Assembly (NCBI GenBank): GCA_013076295.1
Contig: RQOL01000718.1
Coordinates: 1,240,001 to 1,304,000 of the forward strand
Reading direction: 5' to 3'
DNA: 64,000 bases
Origin: Sanderia malayensis
Lineage: Eukaryota > Cnidaria > Scyphozoa > Semaeostomeae > Pelagiidae
Under the pieces are notes generated by a model. The model saw only the letters and a list, made by a program, of their open reading frames with translations, did not search any database and was not told where the DNA came from. Position numbers and translations under genes: made by a program. Shown here piece after piece: positions 48,970-60,100 of this stretch; position 1 is the first letter of the stretch, and every line of letters starts with the position of its first letter.

Positions 48970-51877
48970 TCAAGTTTGGCACATCAGATTCTTTGCAGAA
49001 TTATTGTCAAATTTTGGCTCCACAGGATGATCAAAATCGTGCTCCTCCGTAGTGCCGCCATCCCCAGCCCGGTGCGCCTGAGGAGATGACGAAATCGATA
49101 TCCTTTTCAGCAAGTAGACCTCCTGTCGAGCGGGCCCTTTAGACGAGAACTTACCCTGCTTACCGTTAACAGAGTCTGGTCTTTGGGATGCACTGGAACC
49201 ATTCTTCGAGCCAGCACTGCCATCAGAGCCATCCCCATCGGGTGAGCCATTCAGCTCATGCGCGCTGTACGCAGTGTCGTTAACAGGCACAGCACCACCG
49301 TCACCAATGTTGTGGAACCTCTGCGCCACAAATGCGTACATCTTCGGCGCAAACATACAGCCGATGTATGTGAAGGCCCACACGTCGACAGTGAAAGCCA
49401 TGACAACAGCCTTGTAGGTACCCACGACGAACTTGAACGTGGGTATGAATGCAACGACAATGATGGTCAGGGCCATTGTTGTGAAGCTGAGAAACTTTGG
49501 CTCGTTATACGGGTGTTCGTCGTTGCGTTCCCAAAACGAGACCAGCGTGGCCGATACGAGAGTGAGGCAAGGCACGGCCATGCATACCAAGCGACTCGTA
49601 GCCAGGTCAACCTTGCATTCGAGTATGATCTGCGTTCCATCTGACGACGGGAACAGTTCCATGCGCACTGGATCCAATTTCAACCAGATGAGCACGCACG
49701 CGAGCTGCACCAAAAGCAGAAGGGCTATCACCATGAGTTGAACGGCATCTGGCGTGATCGAGGGGACAGCGCGGTTGAGGAGAGACGTTAGACCGTCCCT
49801 GATCAAACGAGTGCTTGTCAGCAAAACCGACGTGAATACTTGGAAGAGAAGGAAAAAATACGCACTTCGTCCGGAGCAGAATGAGTTACTTGGCTCGGTG
49901 ACGTGTGCAATGCCGTAGCCAAAGGAGAACATCAACAGAACGATTGATATGTATATGATTGATGGTTGCGATTCGCGGACAACGGAGGAGTTTCTGATTT
50001 GGATGAACATCACGAGCAGACCGAGAGATATGATCAGTCCAATCACGCTCATTGAAATGATGGCTGCACCTCCAGGTGACTTGATGGTGAGATGCACGAC
50101 TGGGGTCTTGATGCACTTTGTGCGCTTTGGGTCAGTGTGGTATCCATTTGCACAGCGGGTGCAAGAGGAGGCATTGAAAGTGGTGCTTATGTGGCGTGCC
50201 TTGCAATTTTGACAACTGAAGCAACATTCTGTGCGTGCATGCATGTACTGACCCGGCTGGCAATCTTGACTGCATTTTGAAGGTGGTATATTGTTACCGT
50301 GCGGATGCGGCCAAGTGATCTTCGTTGGGTCCAAATCTAGAAACGAGCGCTGATCGTGGTAATGCCAGGATCCAATTTTGACAAACTGGAGCTTTCCATT
50401 AATTTCTTTAATGTTTTCAATGATGTAGTGAGGATGACTTGGGTCACCGAGCTTGTCAAAACTCACAGTCCTGTTAGAGATGCCAGTGAAATTGACACCA
50501 TACATGTGCTGAAGCAATTCTTTTGAATCAAACGGCTGACAAAGAGTTTGATTGTAGACAGCAGACTGATAATGGCATCTTTGCTTGAGCATTGCCTTGA
50601 TGGCATGGCTGACCACATACACTGCATCATGTAAATTACCATAACCACCACTGTTATTTTCTAGCATTGCTGATGCCATACCTTCAGCTGTCTGACCTGG
50701 GCATTCCATCCAACGTTTGTCTTTACTGAATGAACAGCTGAACGCTTGTTTAAGATACAGTTGCAGCCATGGGTCACAATGCACCTTGTTGGTTATCTTT
50801 CAAGCAGAAAATCTTTCAGGCCTGGTATGACAGTCTTTGCCGATCCGACAGTAATGATACCACTGAGATACTTTTTGCTGACATTGAGATTGGCCCATTG
50901 GAAGACCAAGCATCACTCGTTAGCCAAATGCGCTGCAGACCTTGTTTTTCTGCCTCATTCAAAATCATCTGTCCCATTGAAGTATACGTAAACAGAACAA
51001 CAAGCTTGGCTTTGGGTGTGTCTTTCAAATTTTGGACAACATCCTTCACTCTGGATAGCATGCTGGATTTTGAATTGGGAATGTACTCATCATGGGCAAC
51101 ACAGATATTTCGGCTTTGGGAGCTGTCCTTCAAGGCAGAGATGGCTAATTTTCCATAGTCATCATCACTACCAATAGCAACCAAATAATCCCAATGAAAC
51201 TTCTGCATCATATCCAGCATCACTAAAACTTGATTTGTATCAGGTGGAATAGTGCGAAAAAAAGAATTGTACAAGTTGACTTTACTCAGCAGTCTGCTTG
51301 TGGCTTGGTAGCTTATATGAGGAATATTGTAAAGACCCATCAGACTTGCCAATGGAATAGTCAAATACGAATAGCCAGGACCAATCACACTGACAACTTG
51401 CTTCACACGTGATCCAACGGTTGTCCCATTCCCATTGTAGTTACTGCAGCCAATAAAGTCTGCCCTGCATACTGAATTAGGACGATACATTGAGACAATT
51501 TCAATCCCTCTTTCCATAACTTTCGGAATGTCCACGCACCCGTTGTCGAACTGATAGCCGAGACGGTACCCCGGCAAGAAATTTGTTTTCTGAATGCGTT
51601 CAAGAGCAAGCTGCATTACTGCTACGTTTATTGTACCCTCCAGTGCAGGAGTCATGCAATAGGAGCCTTTGGTTTGCGTAAAAATGCCTTGCAGGATATA
51701 ATCACCATCTTGCAGTACGGTCCAACGAGTGTAGCCGTTTTTAGTCGTCGAGTGAACAGAATTATTGCAATTCTCTGCTGTCGAAAGGAAAACGGCCGTG
51801 ACTTGGCGATTGAGGCCTAAGAATCCACCAAAACACATTAATGCAGCAAATAATAACATCATCATCTTGTGAAGCAA
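48970..51877 (-). CDS. class C GPCR (CaSR/mGluR/T1R-like), parent of fragments A'-C'
   Basis: Intronless receptor of about 969 residues if two single-base gaps are bridged. Order: signal peptide (hydrophobic after MLHKMMM), Venus-flytrap ligand-binding domain (SRLLSKVNLYNSFFRTIPPD, AIGSDDDYGKLAIS), nine-cysteine domain (about 50,070-50,280; QPGQYMHARTECCFSC), 7TM domain, then a Ser/Gly-rich tail. The flytrap hinge phrases resemble CaSR and taste receptors more than classical mGluR. Two gaps occur in the flytrap domain: a GGG run at 50,894-50,896 and an AAA run at 50,798-50,800. One more base in each restores the family pattern. Either a young pseudogene or two homopolymer errors. Ligand unknown. 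Its 3' end seeded the duplicated fragments. Confidence 0.85.
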
Positions 51878-53982
51878 AGGTTGTCTGAAATGTTTCTTGC
51901 TTCAAATGGTTAAGCAGAGCCAGTATTTCATAAAAATATAAAGACAATATTTCATCCTGTTTAAGTTTGTTCGGGCATGAGCGTAAAAGATTGTCTTGTA
52001 GAATTCCAATTCAAACTACGATATTTGCCTGGCCTTTGACGAAAGTTTGTTGTTGTTGCGGCCGCAATGTCGAACCTAAAGGAAGAAAGGCCGCCCACCT
52101 AATGACATCACCTGTCCCCAGCTCCTTGCAAACAAAAGATGGAACATGGTAGACCAGCAAACTCGGGGAATCTAACATAAAGGACTGATGAAATTTTGTG
52201 ATGTTTACCACAGCTCTATTAAAAAGCTTAGCTTTTCATACTTCTGAAGTTGACCGAAATCTCCGTTTGTGAATCAGAAGGGATCAACATAATCAGGTTG
52301 AGATCAGTATGTTTTATCGATCAACCCTTTCATGTTTGGTGGCTGCATTGGTTTCTATTCAATTCACGACTCATATGCAAAAGACGTGTAAAAAAACATC
52401 TGACAGACAGAAATGGCAGGTTATTCTGACTCATTTTTCTCGCGCTAAGGCTCAAAATTCTTCATATTTTGCGCCTAAAATTATTCTTACGTTACTCTTG
52501 TTTCGCTCTGTGAGAGAGCTCAGATGAACAAAACGTCTTATAATTGCTACATTATATTCATAAATTTCAGAGAATTAGTGTGCCTAAATATTCTTATAAA
52601 TTATAATCCTATAAAAAGTGCGTTGTTTATAATGGATTCAAGCAAGACATTCATGCGAGATCGCACTAAATTGCAATAAATTAATATGTGCAAAATAAAC
52701 ATGATATTATGGGTACACACAAAGAACAAGTTGGGTAAACATTAGCTTCCTCTGCATATTCAGCTTGCACAACACAACCTATTTACTCTCACCAAACAGA
52801 CACTTTTAGTTCTGTTTGGGTTCACAAGCAACCCGCTAAAGCGCAGAGGTAGCCTATTGAAAAGACCAAACAAATTGTCAATAGGATAATGCAGTACTTT
52901 TAATAGAAGTTTTAATAATTAATTTCTGCGTTCTCTCGCGTGGTGAATAATACAGATCGAAGCATTGTTGAAGAGTGGAAACTGCTGGTTTAACACGGAG
53001 TAAAGATAACTAAGAGAAAAGGTTAGGTGATTGTAGTTACGGTGTAATGAAGACAACCATTGAAAACAGATGAAAATTAAATGTTGGCACCGGTTATTGC
53101 GTGCGATTGATCCATTCTGCATTTCAAATTTCAAAAATGTTTCAAGAAGAGTTGCACCACGTCGTGACGAAATATATACACACTTGCAATTCGTAATGAT
53201 ATCACATGATTAATCATTAAAAGGACAGCTTCTTGTCTTGGTTATTTGGCTGCCCATGCTACAGTCAAGATCATAAGAGCTAACAAACATTACTCAGCAG
53301 ATAAAACTTGAAAGAACGTACAGAACGACGAAAAAATTCATTCGTTTAGCAAAGTTTGATTTGTACACATCGAGGTAAACGTCCGCGCCAATCGGGGCCA
53401 ATCAACTTGTTTCATCGCGTCCCGGGCATGCGAAGACACAAACGTTCCAGCGTTCTGGTAATTGATTGTACTGTTCAGTCACTATCCTATCCGTATGCTT
53501 GTCATTCTATTGTGAAGCTGTTAATAAGATTACTCTTCAACGCGCGGTACAAAGCGACAACGTCAACAAGCTGTATCAACATTGAGAACAAATGTGCCTG
53601 ATCGAAATCAGATGAAATATTAATGATGTTCGTTTTGATGACTATTGGTAAAGATTGTAGCTGCTGGTGAAAATATATCGAGTAGCTCTGCATCGTCGTA
53701 CTCAACAACTGAGGATTGTGTTGTGTGATACACACAACAAAATATCAAGGGAACCAACACGCAGTGTTGCAGTAAAATCCGGCTCGTCTTATGCAAAATT
53801 AAAATTGATTATCGACCAATGCGAACATTTGCCAAATTGCTATTTAAAGTGGCTTCTGGATATCTGAAGACGAAAACAAATCGAAAAACTGCTTGGCTTG
53901 AGAGAAACCTTGTTAAAAACAGAAAATTACAGCTTTGGTTTGGTGGAATACTTGGGCACGATAGGATATAAACAGTGGAGAT
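51878..53982. other. intergenic region between two divergent GPCR genes
   Basis: About 2.1 kb and AT-rich. Only short frames with no recognisable domain. Both receptor genes start outward from here, so their promoters must lie within it, but no shared control motif was identified. Confidence 0.5.
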
Positions 53983-56700
53983 ATGACATCGACCTTATGG
54001 ACTGTACTTGCGTTATCGATTGTTGTTCTCCTTGCTTTCAACAGCACAAGTGGTGCCGTTGCGGAAGAAGGAGGATATTATATCTCTTCTGTCCCTAACT
54101 GTGCTGATTCTAATTTCTGGAGAGGCCGTGATCAGGACAGCCATACAACAACAGCAAACGATGCACGCTGGTCACTCTTTCGCGACGGTGACTTCATGAT
54201 CCAAGGAATCCTGCCATTAGCATCCGAAACCACGTCGTGCAAGATAATTGAGAAACTCGGTCTCCTGTCCGTTTTCGCAATGCAGTTTGCCATTGACAAA
54301 ATCAACAACGACTCGGTGATATTGCCCGGCTATCAACTCGGCTATCAGATCGACAACGCATGCTACAGCATACCAACCGTCATGGCAAGAGGCATCGAAA
54401 CCGTGTCACAGTACAGGCCGCAATCGGTGTGCAAAACAACAAGAACATGCACCACCGTCAGCCAGAACGCTCAACAGTCATTGAGACCAATAACAGCTGT
54501 GATCGGAACGCAAAGTTCCTACACCTCGATTCCCCTAGCCAGTCTTTTAGCAATGTACGAAATACCGCACGTCAGCCCGGCGGCTTCGAGCAGACTGTTG
54601 AGCAAAAAGAGTTTGTATTCGTCGTTTCTGCGCACTACACCGTCGGATATCGACCAAGCGTTGGTCATTTCGGATATGTTGGTGCACTTTAAGTGGAGCT
54701 ACGTGTACGCAATAGGCAGTGACGATAATTACGGCAAGCTCGGCATCAGCACAATGAAAGAATATTCAGTAACCATGGGCTTCTGCATTGTCGGCGAGGA
54801 TTACATAACCAATATGCAAAAGGACATGGAAAGCCAAGCAAAATTGATTGCGCTGCGTTTGAAGCAATTGCCAAACGCTGTTGTAATCGTTGTCTTTGCC
54901 TACGACAATCAGATACGGTTGATAATGATTGAGGTGCAGAAGCTGGGTCTGAAGAGAGTTTGGGTAATGAGCGATGCTTTCGACTTGTTCAGTGCTAATA
55001 AAGCTGGCATCAAAGAGTCATCGTTGCGCGGGATATTTCGAGCATCTCCAATGAACAGACTCATTCCCGGCTTCAAAGAATACATCCGAAAAAAGATCGA
55101 AAGAGAAGCACAGTGCAATAGATTTCTGCAAATATACATGCAACAACAGTTCCATTGCGTGATAAATGACAGTGCCGTGTCTTGCCCCACTCGTACATTG
55201 GACAGCATGGCTAGTGACATCACGAGCTATTCGAACTTTGTTTTCGGTCATATAGTCGACGCGCTGGACGCAACTGCCAACGCATTGCGGTCGACGTTGC
55301 GAGAGATGTGCAACTTCACAACTGCGCAGTGCGTGAAACGCGACTGCCCGCCGTACAAAGACGTTAACCCTGAAATGCTGACCAAACAACTATTCGCAGT
55401 GAACTTCACGACGTTCTACAACACGACGTTCGTCTTCAACAAGGATGGCGACCCAATGAACTCACACTACTACATTGACAACGTTCAGAAAGTTAAAAGT
55501 GGGTACCAATTCGTTAACGTAGGCCTATGGGATCTGACGAAACGTCTTAAAATTCACGACGGCGACATACATTGGCCAACGTGGTGGACGCACGACGACA
55601 ACGTAAATAATCTACCACCGAGGTCGACTTGCAACGCCGACTGTATTCCCGGCGAGTACGTGGCAGCAAAGACAGAGTGCTGTTGGAGCTGTCAAGCATG
55701 CAAAACGAATTACGTTAGCGCCATCTCCAATGCCCCAAACTGTACGAAATGTCCCGATGGCTTCAGCGCTAACAAACTTGGCACCGAATGCAAGAAAAAC
55801 ATACTGACAATCTTAACGCCGTCCACACCAGCTGGTATCTCAATAATTATCATCAACAGCCTGGGTATATTATTTACCGCCGCTCTCTACATCGGTTATC
55901 ACGCGCATTTGAAACCGTACATAAAACTCTTACCGCAACACCATTACATGGCATTGGTCCAACTAATCCTCTGCTTTGTATACGGTAACTTGCTAATGCT
56001 GGACCGCAGCGAGGATTATTGCAATGTGACCGGTATCTTGAGCTCGCTGTTGTTCTCCGGCTTCGGAGTACTCTTGATGGCAAAGACGCATTTCTTCATC
56101 AAGTATGTCCGACGATTCATACAACCAATATTCCGAGCATCCTTCACCTGGTCGCATTGCATAACCATGACAGTGCTGATGCTGGTGCATGTTACAATCA
56201 TAGCAGTCTGCTTTGTCAAACAACCATTAGTAATGAACTACAAAGTAAAAGAAACAGGAGAGATCCTACTAAACTGCTACAATAACATGAACGTGTTCCA
56301 GTTCATTGCAGTGCTATGCTACCCGTTATTCTATTTCATCATAGCGACGATATTGGCGTTCAGAGAGAGAGGCAATGAGCAGTGCCACAGCGATGCAAAG
56401 TATTTGAATTTCACTGCCATTGCCATGTGTATAGTCGTCGTGGCTTTCTTGCCGACGTTCAGGTTCGTGTCAGGCATATACAAATCGATAGTGCTTGCAT
56501 TTGCCTTCGACGTATTTGCGTTCACCTACATCGGCTGTTTGAGAATTCCCAGACTGTACAGGGTGATGAAAAGCACGATCAACGGCGCGGAGTCCGCGAT
56601 CAACGGCGCGGAGTTAACGACCAACGGCGCGGAGTCCACGGCCGACGGCGTAGAGTTAACGAAAAAACACAGTAACGATTTGGCCAAAACTGACACGTAG
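53983..56700 (+). CDS. class C GPCR (CaSR/mGluR/T1R-like), intact
   Basis: 905 residues, one open exon. Signal peptide (residues 1 to about 25), Venus-flytrap domain to about 500 (SSRLLSKKSLYSSFLRTTPSD; AIGSDDNYGKLGIS), nine-cysteine domain at about 545-606 (IPGEYVAAKTECCWSCQACK), seven membrane helices at about 613-860 (last one FAFDVFAFTYIGC), then a short tail with four 7-residue repeats. A paralogue of the receptor on the other strand: the same hinge and Cys-rich motifs but diverged throughout. It would be a plasma-membrane receptor for a small ligand such as an amino acid or cation, by family; the ligand is unknown. The coding region is richer in G+C than its surroundings. Only 463 bp separate its stop from the end of the convergent TRMT11 gene. 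Confidence 0.92.
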   Translation: MTSTLWTVLALSIVVLLAFNSTSGAVAEEGGYYISSVPNCADSNFWRGRDQDSHTTTANDARWSLFRDGDFMIQGILPLASETTSCKIIEKLGLLSVFAMQFAIDKINNDSVILPGYQLGYQIDNACYSIPTVMARGIETVSQYRPQSVCKTTRTCTTVSQNAQQSLRPITAVIGTQSSYTSIPLASLLAMYEIPHVSPAASSRLLSKKSLYSSFLRTTPSDIDQALVISDMLVHFKWSYVYAIGSDDNYGKLGISTMKEYSVTMGFCIVGEDYITNMQKDMESQAKLIALRLKQLPNAVVIVVFAYDNQIRLIMIEVQKLGLKRVWVMSDAFDLFSANKAGIKESSLRGIFRASPMNRLIPGFKEYIRKKIEREAQCNRFLQIYMQQQFHCVINDSAVSCPTRTLDSMASDITSYSNFVFGHIVDALDATANALRSTLREMCNFTTAQCVKRDCPPYKDVNPEMLTKQLFAVNFTTFYNTTFVFNKDGDPMNSHYYIDNVQKVKSGYQFVNVGLWDLTKRLKIHDGDIHWPTWWTHDDNVNNLPPRSTCNADCIPGEYVAAKTECCWSCQACKTNYVSAISNAPNCTKCPDGFSANKLGTECKKNILTILTPSTPAGISIIIINSLGILFTAALYIGYHAHLKPYIKLLPQHHYMALVQLILCFVYGNLLMLDRSEDYCNVTGILSSLLFSGFGVLLMAKTHFFIKYVRRFIQPIFRASFTWSHCITMTVLMLVHVTIIAVCFVKQPLVMNYKVKETGEILLNCYNNMNVFQFIAVLCYPLFYFIIATILAFRERGNEQCHSDAKYLNFTAIAMCIVVVAFLPTFRFVSGIYKSIVLAFAFDVFAFTYIGCLRIPRLYRVMKSTINGAESAINGAELTTNGAESTADGVELTKKHSNDLAKTDT
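56578..56661 (+). repeat. four tandem 21-bp repeats coding the receptor tail
   Basis: Copies begin at 56,578, 56,599, 56,620 and 56,641, encoding INGAESA, INGAELT, TNGAEST and ADGVELT (residues 866-893). They alternate S/L at position 6, so the deeper unit may be 42 bp. The other receptor lacks them. Confidence 0.9.
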
Positions 56701-56841
56701 ACAATGGCGTCTGATTCAGTGCACTGTGTGAAAGAACAATGGGTGGAAAATTGCAATCTCGGCAAAGTCCAAAGGAGAAGTAGAAGAAATGAACTTTTGA
56801 AAGAGAAGCACGCATGCAAAAAAGAAGATTAGGCCGCAAAA

Positions 56842-56847
56842 AATAAA
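56842..56847 (+). terminator. putative polyadenylation signal of the plus-strand GPCR
   Basis: aataaa about 140 bp after the stop codon, the first canonical signal downstream. Confidence 0.45.
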
Positions 56848-57163
56848 GAATTATGAAGTTGTTGGATGCCCTGGTGTTTTGTTCTTTGCTTAGTGTAAAG
56901 CTCCACACTTCATTTGTGGTGATCATAGAAGATTTTAACTTCAATAACTGAGCAAAAATTTGCTCATTTTAAAAAAGAATCAATCCACTATTACCGTTAC
57001 TCTTTATAGCTTCCTGTCTAAAAATTACGTCATTGCTGCAGTTCGCACTCCCACAGTTTAGACTCCCATAGTTTGGCAAAATAAGGCTTTTTAAAATTAG
57101 CATTCGGCCACAAACCCTGGACAAATGACTTTTAAAAAGTAACGTGAAGAATATACCTTGTTG

Positions 57164-60100
57164 TCAAGAAGAATGAAAATTCTGTTGAGTGTTCCCTTTG
57201 AAATAATTAGTCCTAAACAGATTGTGTGTCTCTTTGGCGTCCTTTTTAAACGTCTGATCCTCAGCTCCTCTTTCAAATTCCTGAAACAATTGTGAAACAG
57301 GTATAATAGCTAATGGATATAATTTGAAACGAAGATTTTTCAATATAATTTGATGTAATTCCCTCTTCACCTTGTAATTACATTTCTTTACCATGGTTAT
57401 AAGACGCCTGGATATCTTGGAGGTCAACTTTTGCTCGCTGTTTGCTACGAGTTCAAAGCAAGGGTGCTGATGGACAAGGTCGTGTGAATACCTGAAAAGA
57501 GAACGAAAAGTCAGAAGACAGAGTTCAAAGCTCAAAGGTCAAAAGTGTGAATATCAAAAAGTCAAATGTTCAGTCAAATAGTTGAAACTGAAATGCCAAG
57601 AAGCAAAAGGTTAGATGTAAGAAATAAACAATTAAAATGTTATGGGGTAAAGTTTGAATTTCAACTGACAAAGAACATAGCTTGGCGAGGGGGAGGGGCA
57701 AGAGAGCAAAAATAAAACTTACGTGGGGGCATAGACGGGCAACCAATAAACAAGTCTGCCCCTAGGCGCAGATATAGTGCAGCAAATTTGATCAAATCTG
57801 TTATGATATCGGAGAGTTGGTGGAGTGAACTTGATGGAAAAAGCACAGCTTCTCTGAAGAATAAAAGAAATGATAAAGTTACTTTATTACCATTGGTCAT
57901 CAAAACAATGAATCCCGTAACTGGATGACTTTTGCTCTCGATTTTGGATATACGATGCCATCGTATCTCCAATTACTCTTTGAAGAGGTTACAAGAAAGT
58001 AGACGCAGCGATACTGAGAAGATGGTTGCATTCATCCAACATGGAAACAAGTATATCTGGCTATACTTACGAGTCTTTACTTGTCTCTGGTTGGTTGTCA
58101 TCTCTCGCAGTCAGCCTTCTTCCTCCCTCTCTTATTCCATACGGGGCTGTAATTACAAATAGTAACCAATCATTAAAATTCCGTTCATTGATTGGTCGAC
58201 AGAAGAAAGCTCGATATGTTAGATCGATATGTTAAGCATGAATAGATATGGTGGACTATTGATGGCTGGACCTAGTACAAATAGATAACTGTACATGCAT
58301 TGCAGATTAATTAATGGGTACATTGAAAATGACTGGCAAAAACTATTGCAAAATAAATGTTTCATGTGTTGCAGAGGAATATGTCGAGATATTACAGAAA
58401 AGTGGCAGGGGAAATTGTAGGAAAGCAGCTGAAGATGTTACAGTTTTGAATATCAGAGTATATTGCAAAAGAATAGCTTGATATCATGCAAAAAGATAGC
58501 TAACCATACTGTAGATGAAAAAATGAACATAAAGCAGAAAAATATGCCGACAAATTGTAGATAAATAACTGGAAATAAAGCAAATAGTATGCGACAAAAG
58601 AATATCCAAAAAAATGTAAAACATCTTACGATCTGTTATTATTGCATCGAATATCTCACAGCATCGCAACGGCGTGCGGCAAATATCTGCAACCATCACA
58701 TCAACGTAGTGATCTACCAGGCCATATTGTTGATAATTTGTGCGAATTAGTTCATCTCGTGCTAAAACATAAGCAGACCCTGTATATAAAACCCTGTCAC
58801 AAAACATCGTCAAATAATTTGGGGGGAAAATAATCAAGTGTGGCCCATCTGAGTTGACCAAAGCCAAATATACTTGGAAATTCCAATGCGTCACGTTTAA
58901 AACGAACCCTCGTTGAAAACTAAAACCAGGAGTCTTGTTAAGCAACTAAAAGTTTATGCACAAATCATTGCAGTTTTATCAGGTAACGGGTTAGGTTACC
59001 TCTCCAATTCTTGTTTCCTGCCCTTGAAGATCTGCCTAAAAGAGAAAGGTATAAATGAAAACAAATGCGCGCTATCAGGGAAAAAAATCGTCCAAAGCGT
59101 AGTTGATTATCTAATGATTTTATACCTCGCCCATATATTATTGTTCTATCGATATCACTGCCAGCAGTGTACGCGCCAAAATGAGCACAGCATACCAGTA
59201 TGCTTCCTGTAAAAAAAAATAATTTGAGCACTGGGGCCATCTCACATTTACCGTTCTTTGTTTTAGCATTAAGAAACAAGACTTAGATCAAACACAAGCG
59301 CCTCTTGTGAATGAAGGAATAGAAACATGCAAAAGGTTTAGAGATGACATATCAAGGATAAACAGGGGGGAAAGCCACATACCTGTTCCAACAAAAGGAT
59401 CGAAAACAAACGAACCCTTCTTGACCTGAAAGAAAAATGCCTCAGCTATATACATGTTGTTGCCTCAGAATGAGTATCAAAGCTTTTTATTGTATTAGAA
59501 TTCTAACTGTCTGTTTAGTTTGAGAGTATTGACGATACTGACACTCAATGTTCATGGCAATTGGTTGCACAATGCGTAACTGTATTACTCGATTAAGCGC
59601 CGCCCTCGTTTGAGTATCGCACTAATTATTTGCGAGTGCGTTGCTTAATCGAAACACTCAGAATCGTTGAAGACTCGGGGACTTACTTTTTTATATAGCA
59701 TCGCCTTCTAATACGAAGTGGGTGTTCGTTAAAGCTCTTTTACTTAACTTTCATTATTAAATGTTCTTGTTGTAGTTCATAAATCGGAGATTTATTTGAC
59801 GAGAGCGCGGCGCTCGATTAAGCGACCCCGCCCGAATGAATGCCGCGTCCAAAGGTCCGAAAATCAAGAGTTTCCTTGTTACCTGGCCTTGATTTGCCAT
59901 GAGAAAAGAAAGCTGTGGATCCATTGATGTGTTTCCAATAAAATATCTTGTTTTGAGAGAATATTTATGAATAAGATCGCGCTGGCCATTCCCAATCTAC
60001 TGGATAAAAAAGAGCCGTGTCACTATAAAATTTGGCAAGAAAAATTACGTTTCAATTTCTGCACAAACAAGGTTGTAATAGGTGACTTATTTTGTGGGTG

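Noticed and set aside
58484..58945. 153-codon frame as a separate gene
   Set aside because: Only 58,630-58,779 is coding, as TRMT11 exon 11; the rest is intron read-through.
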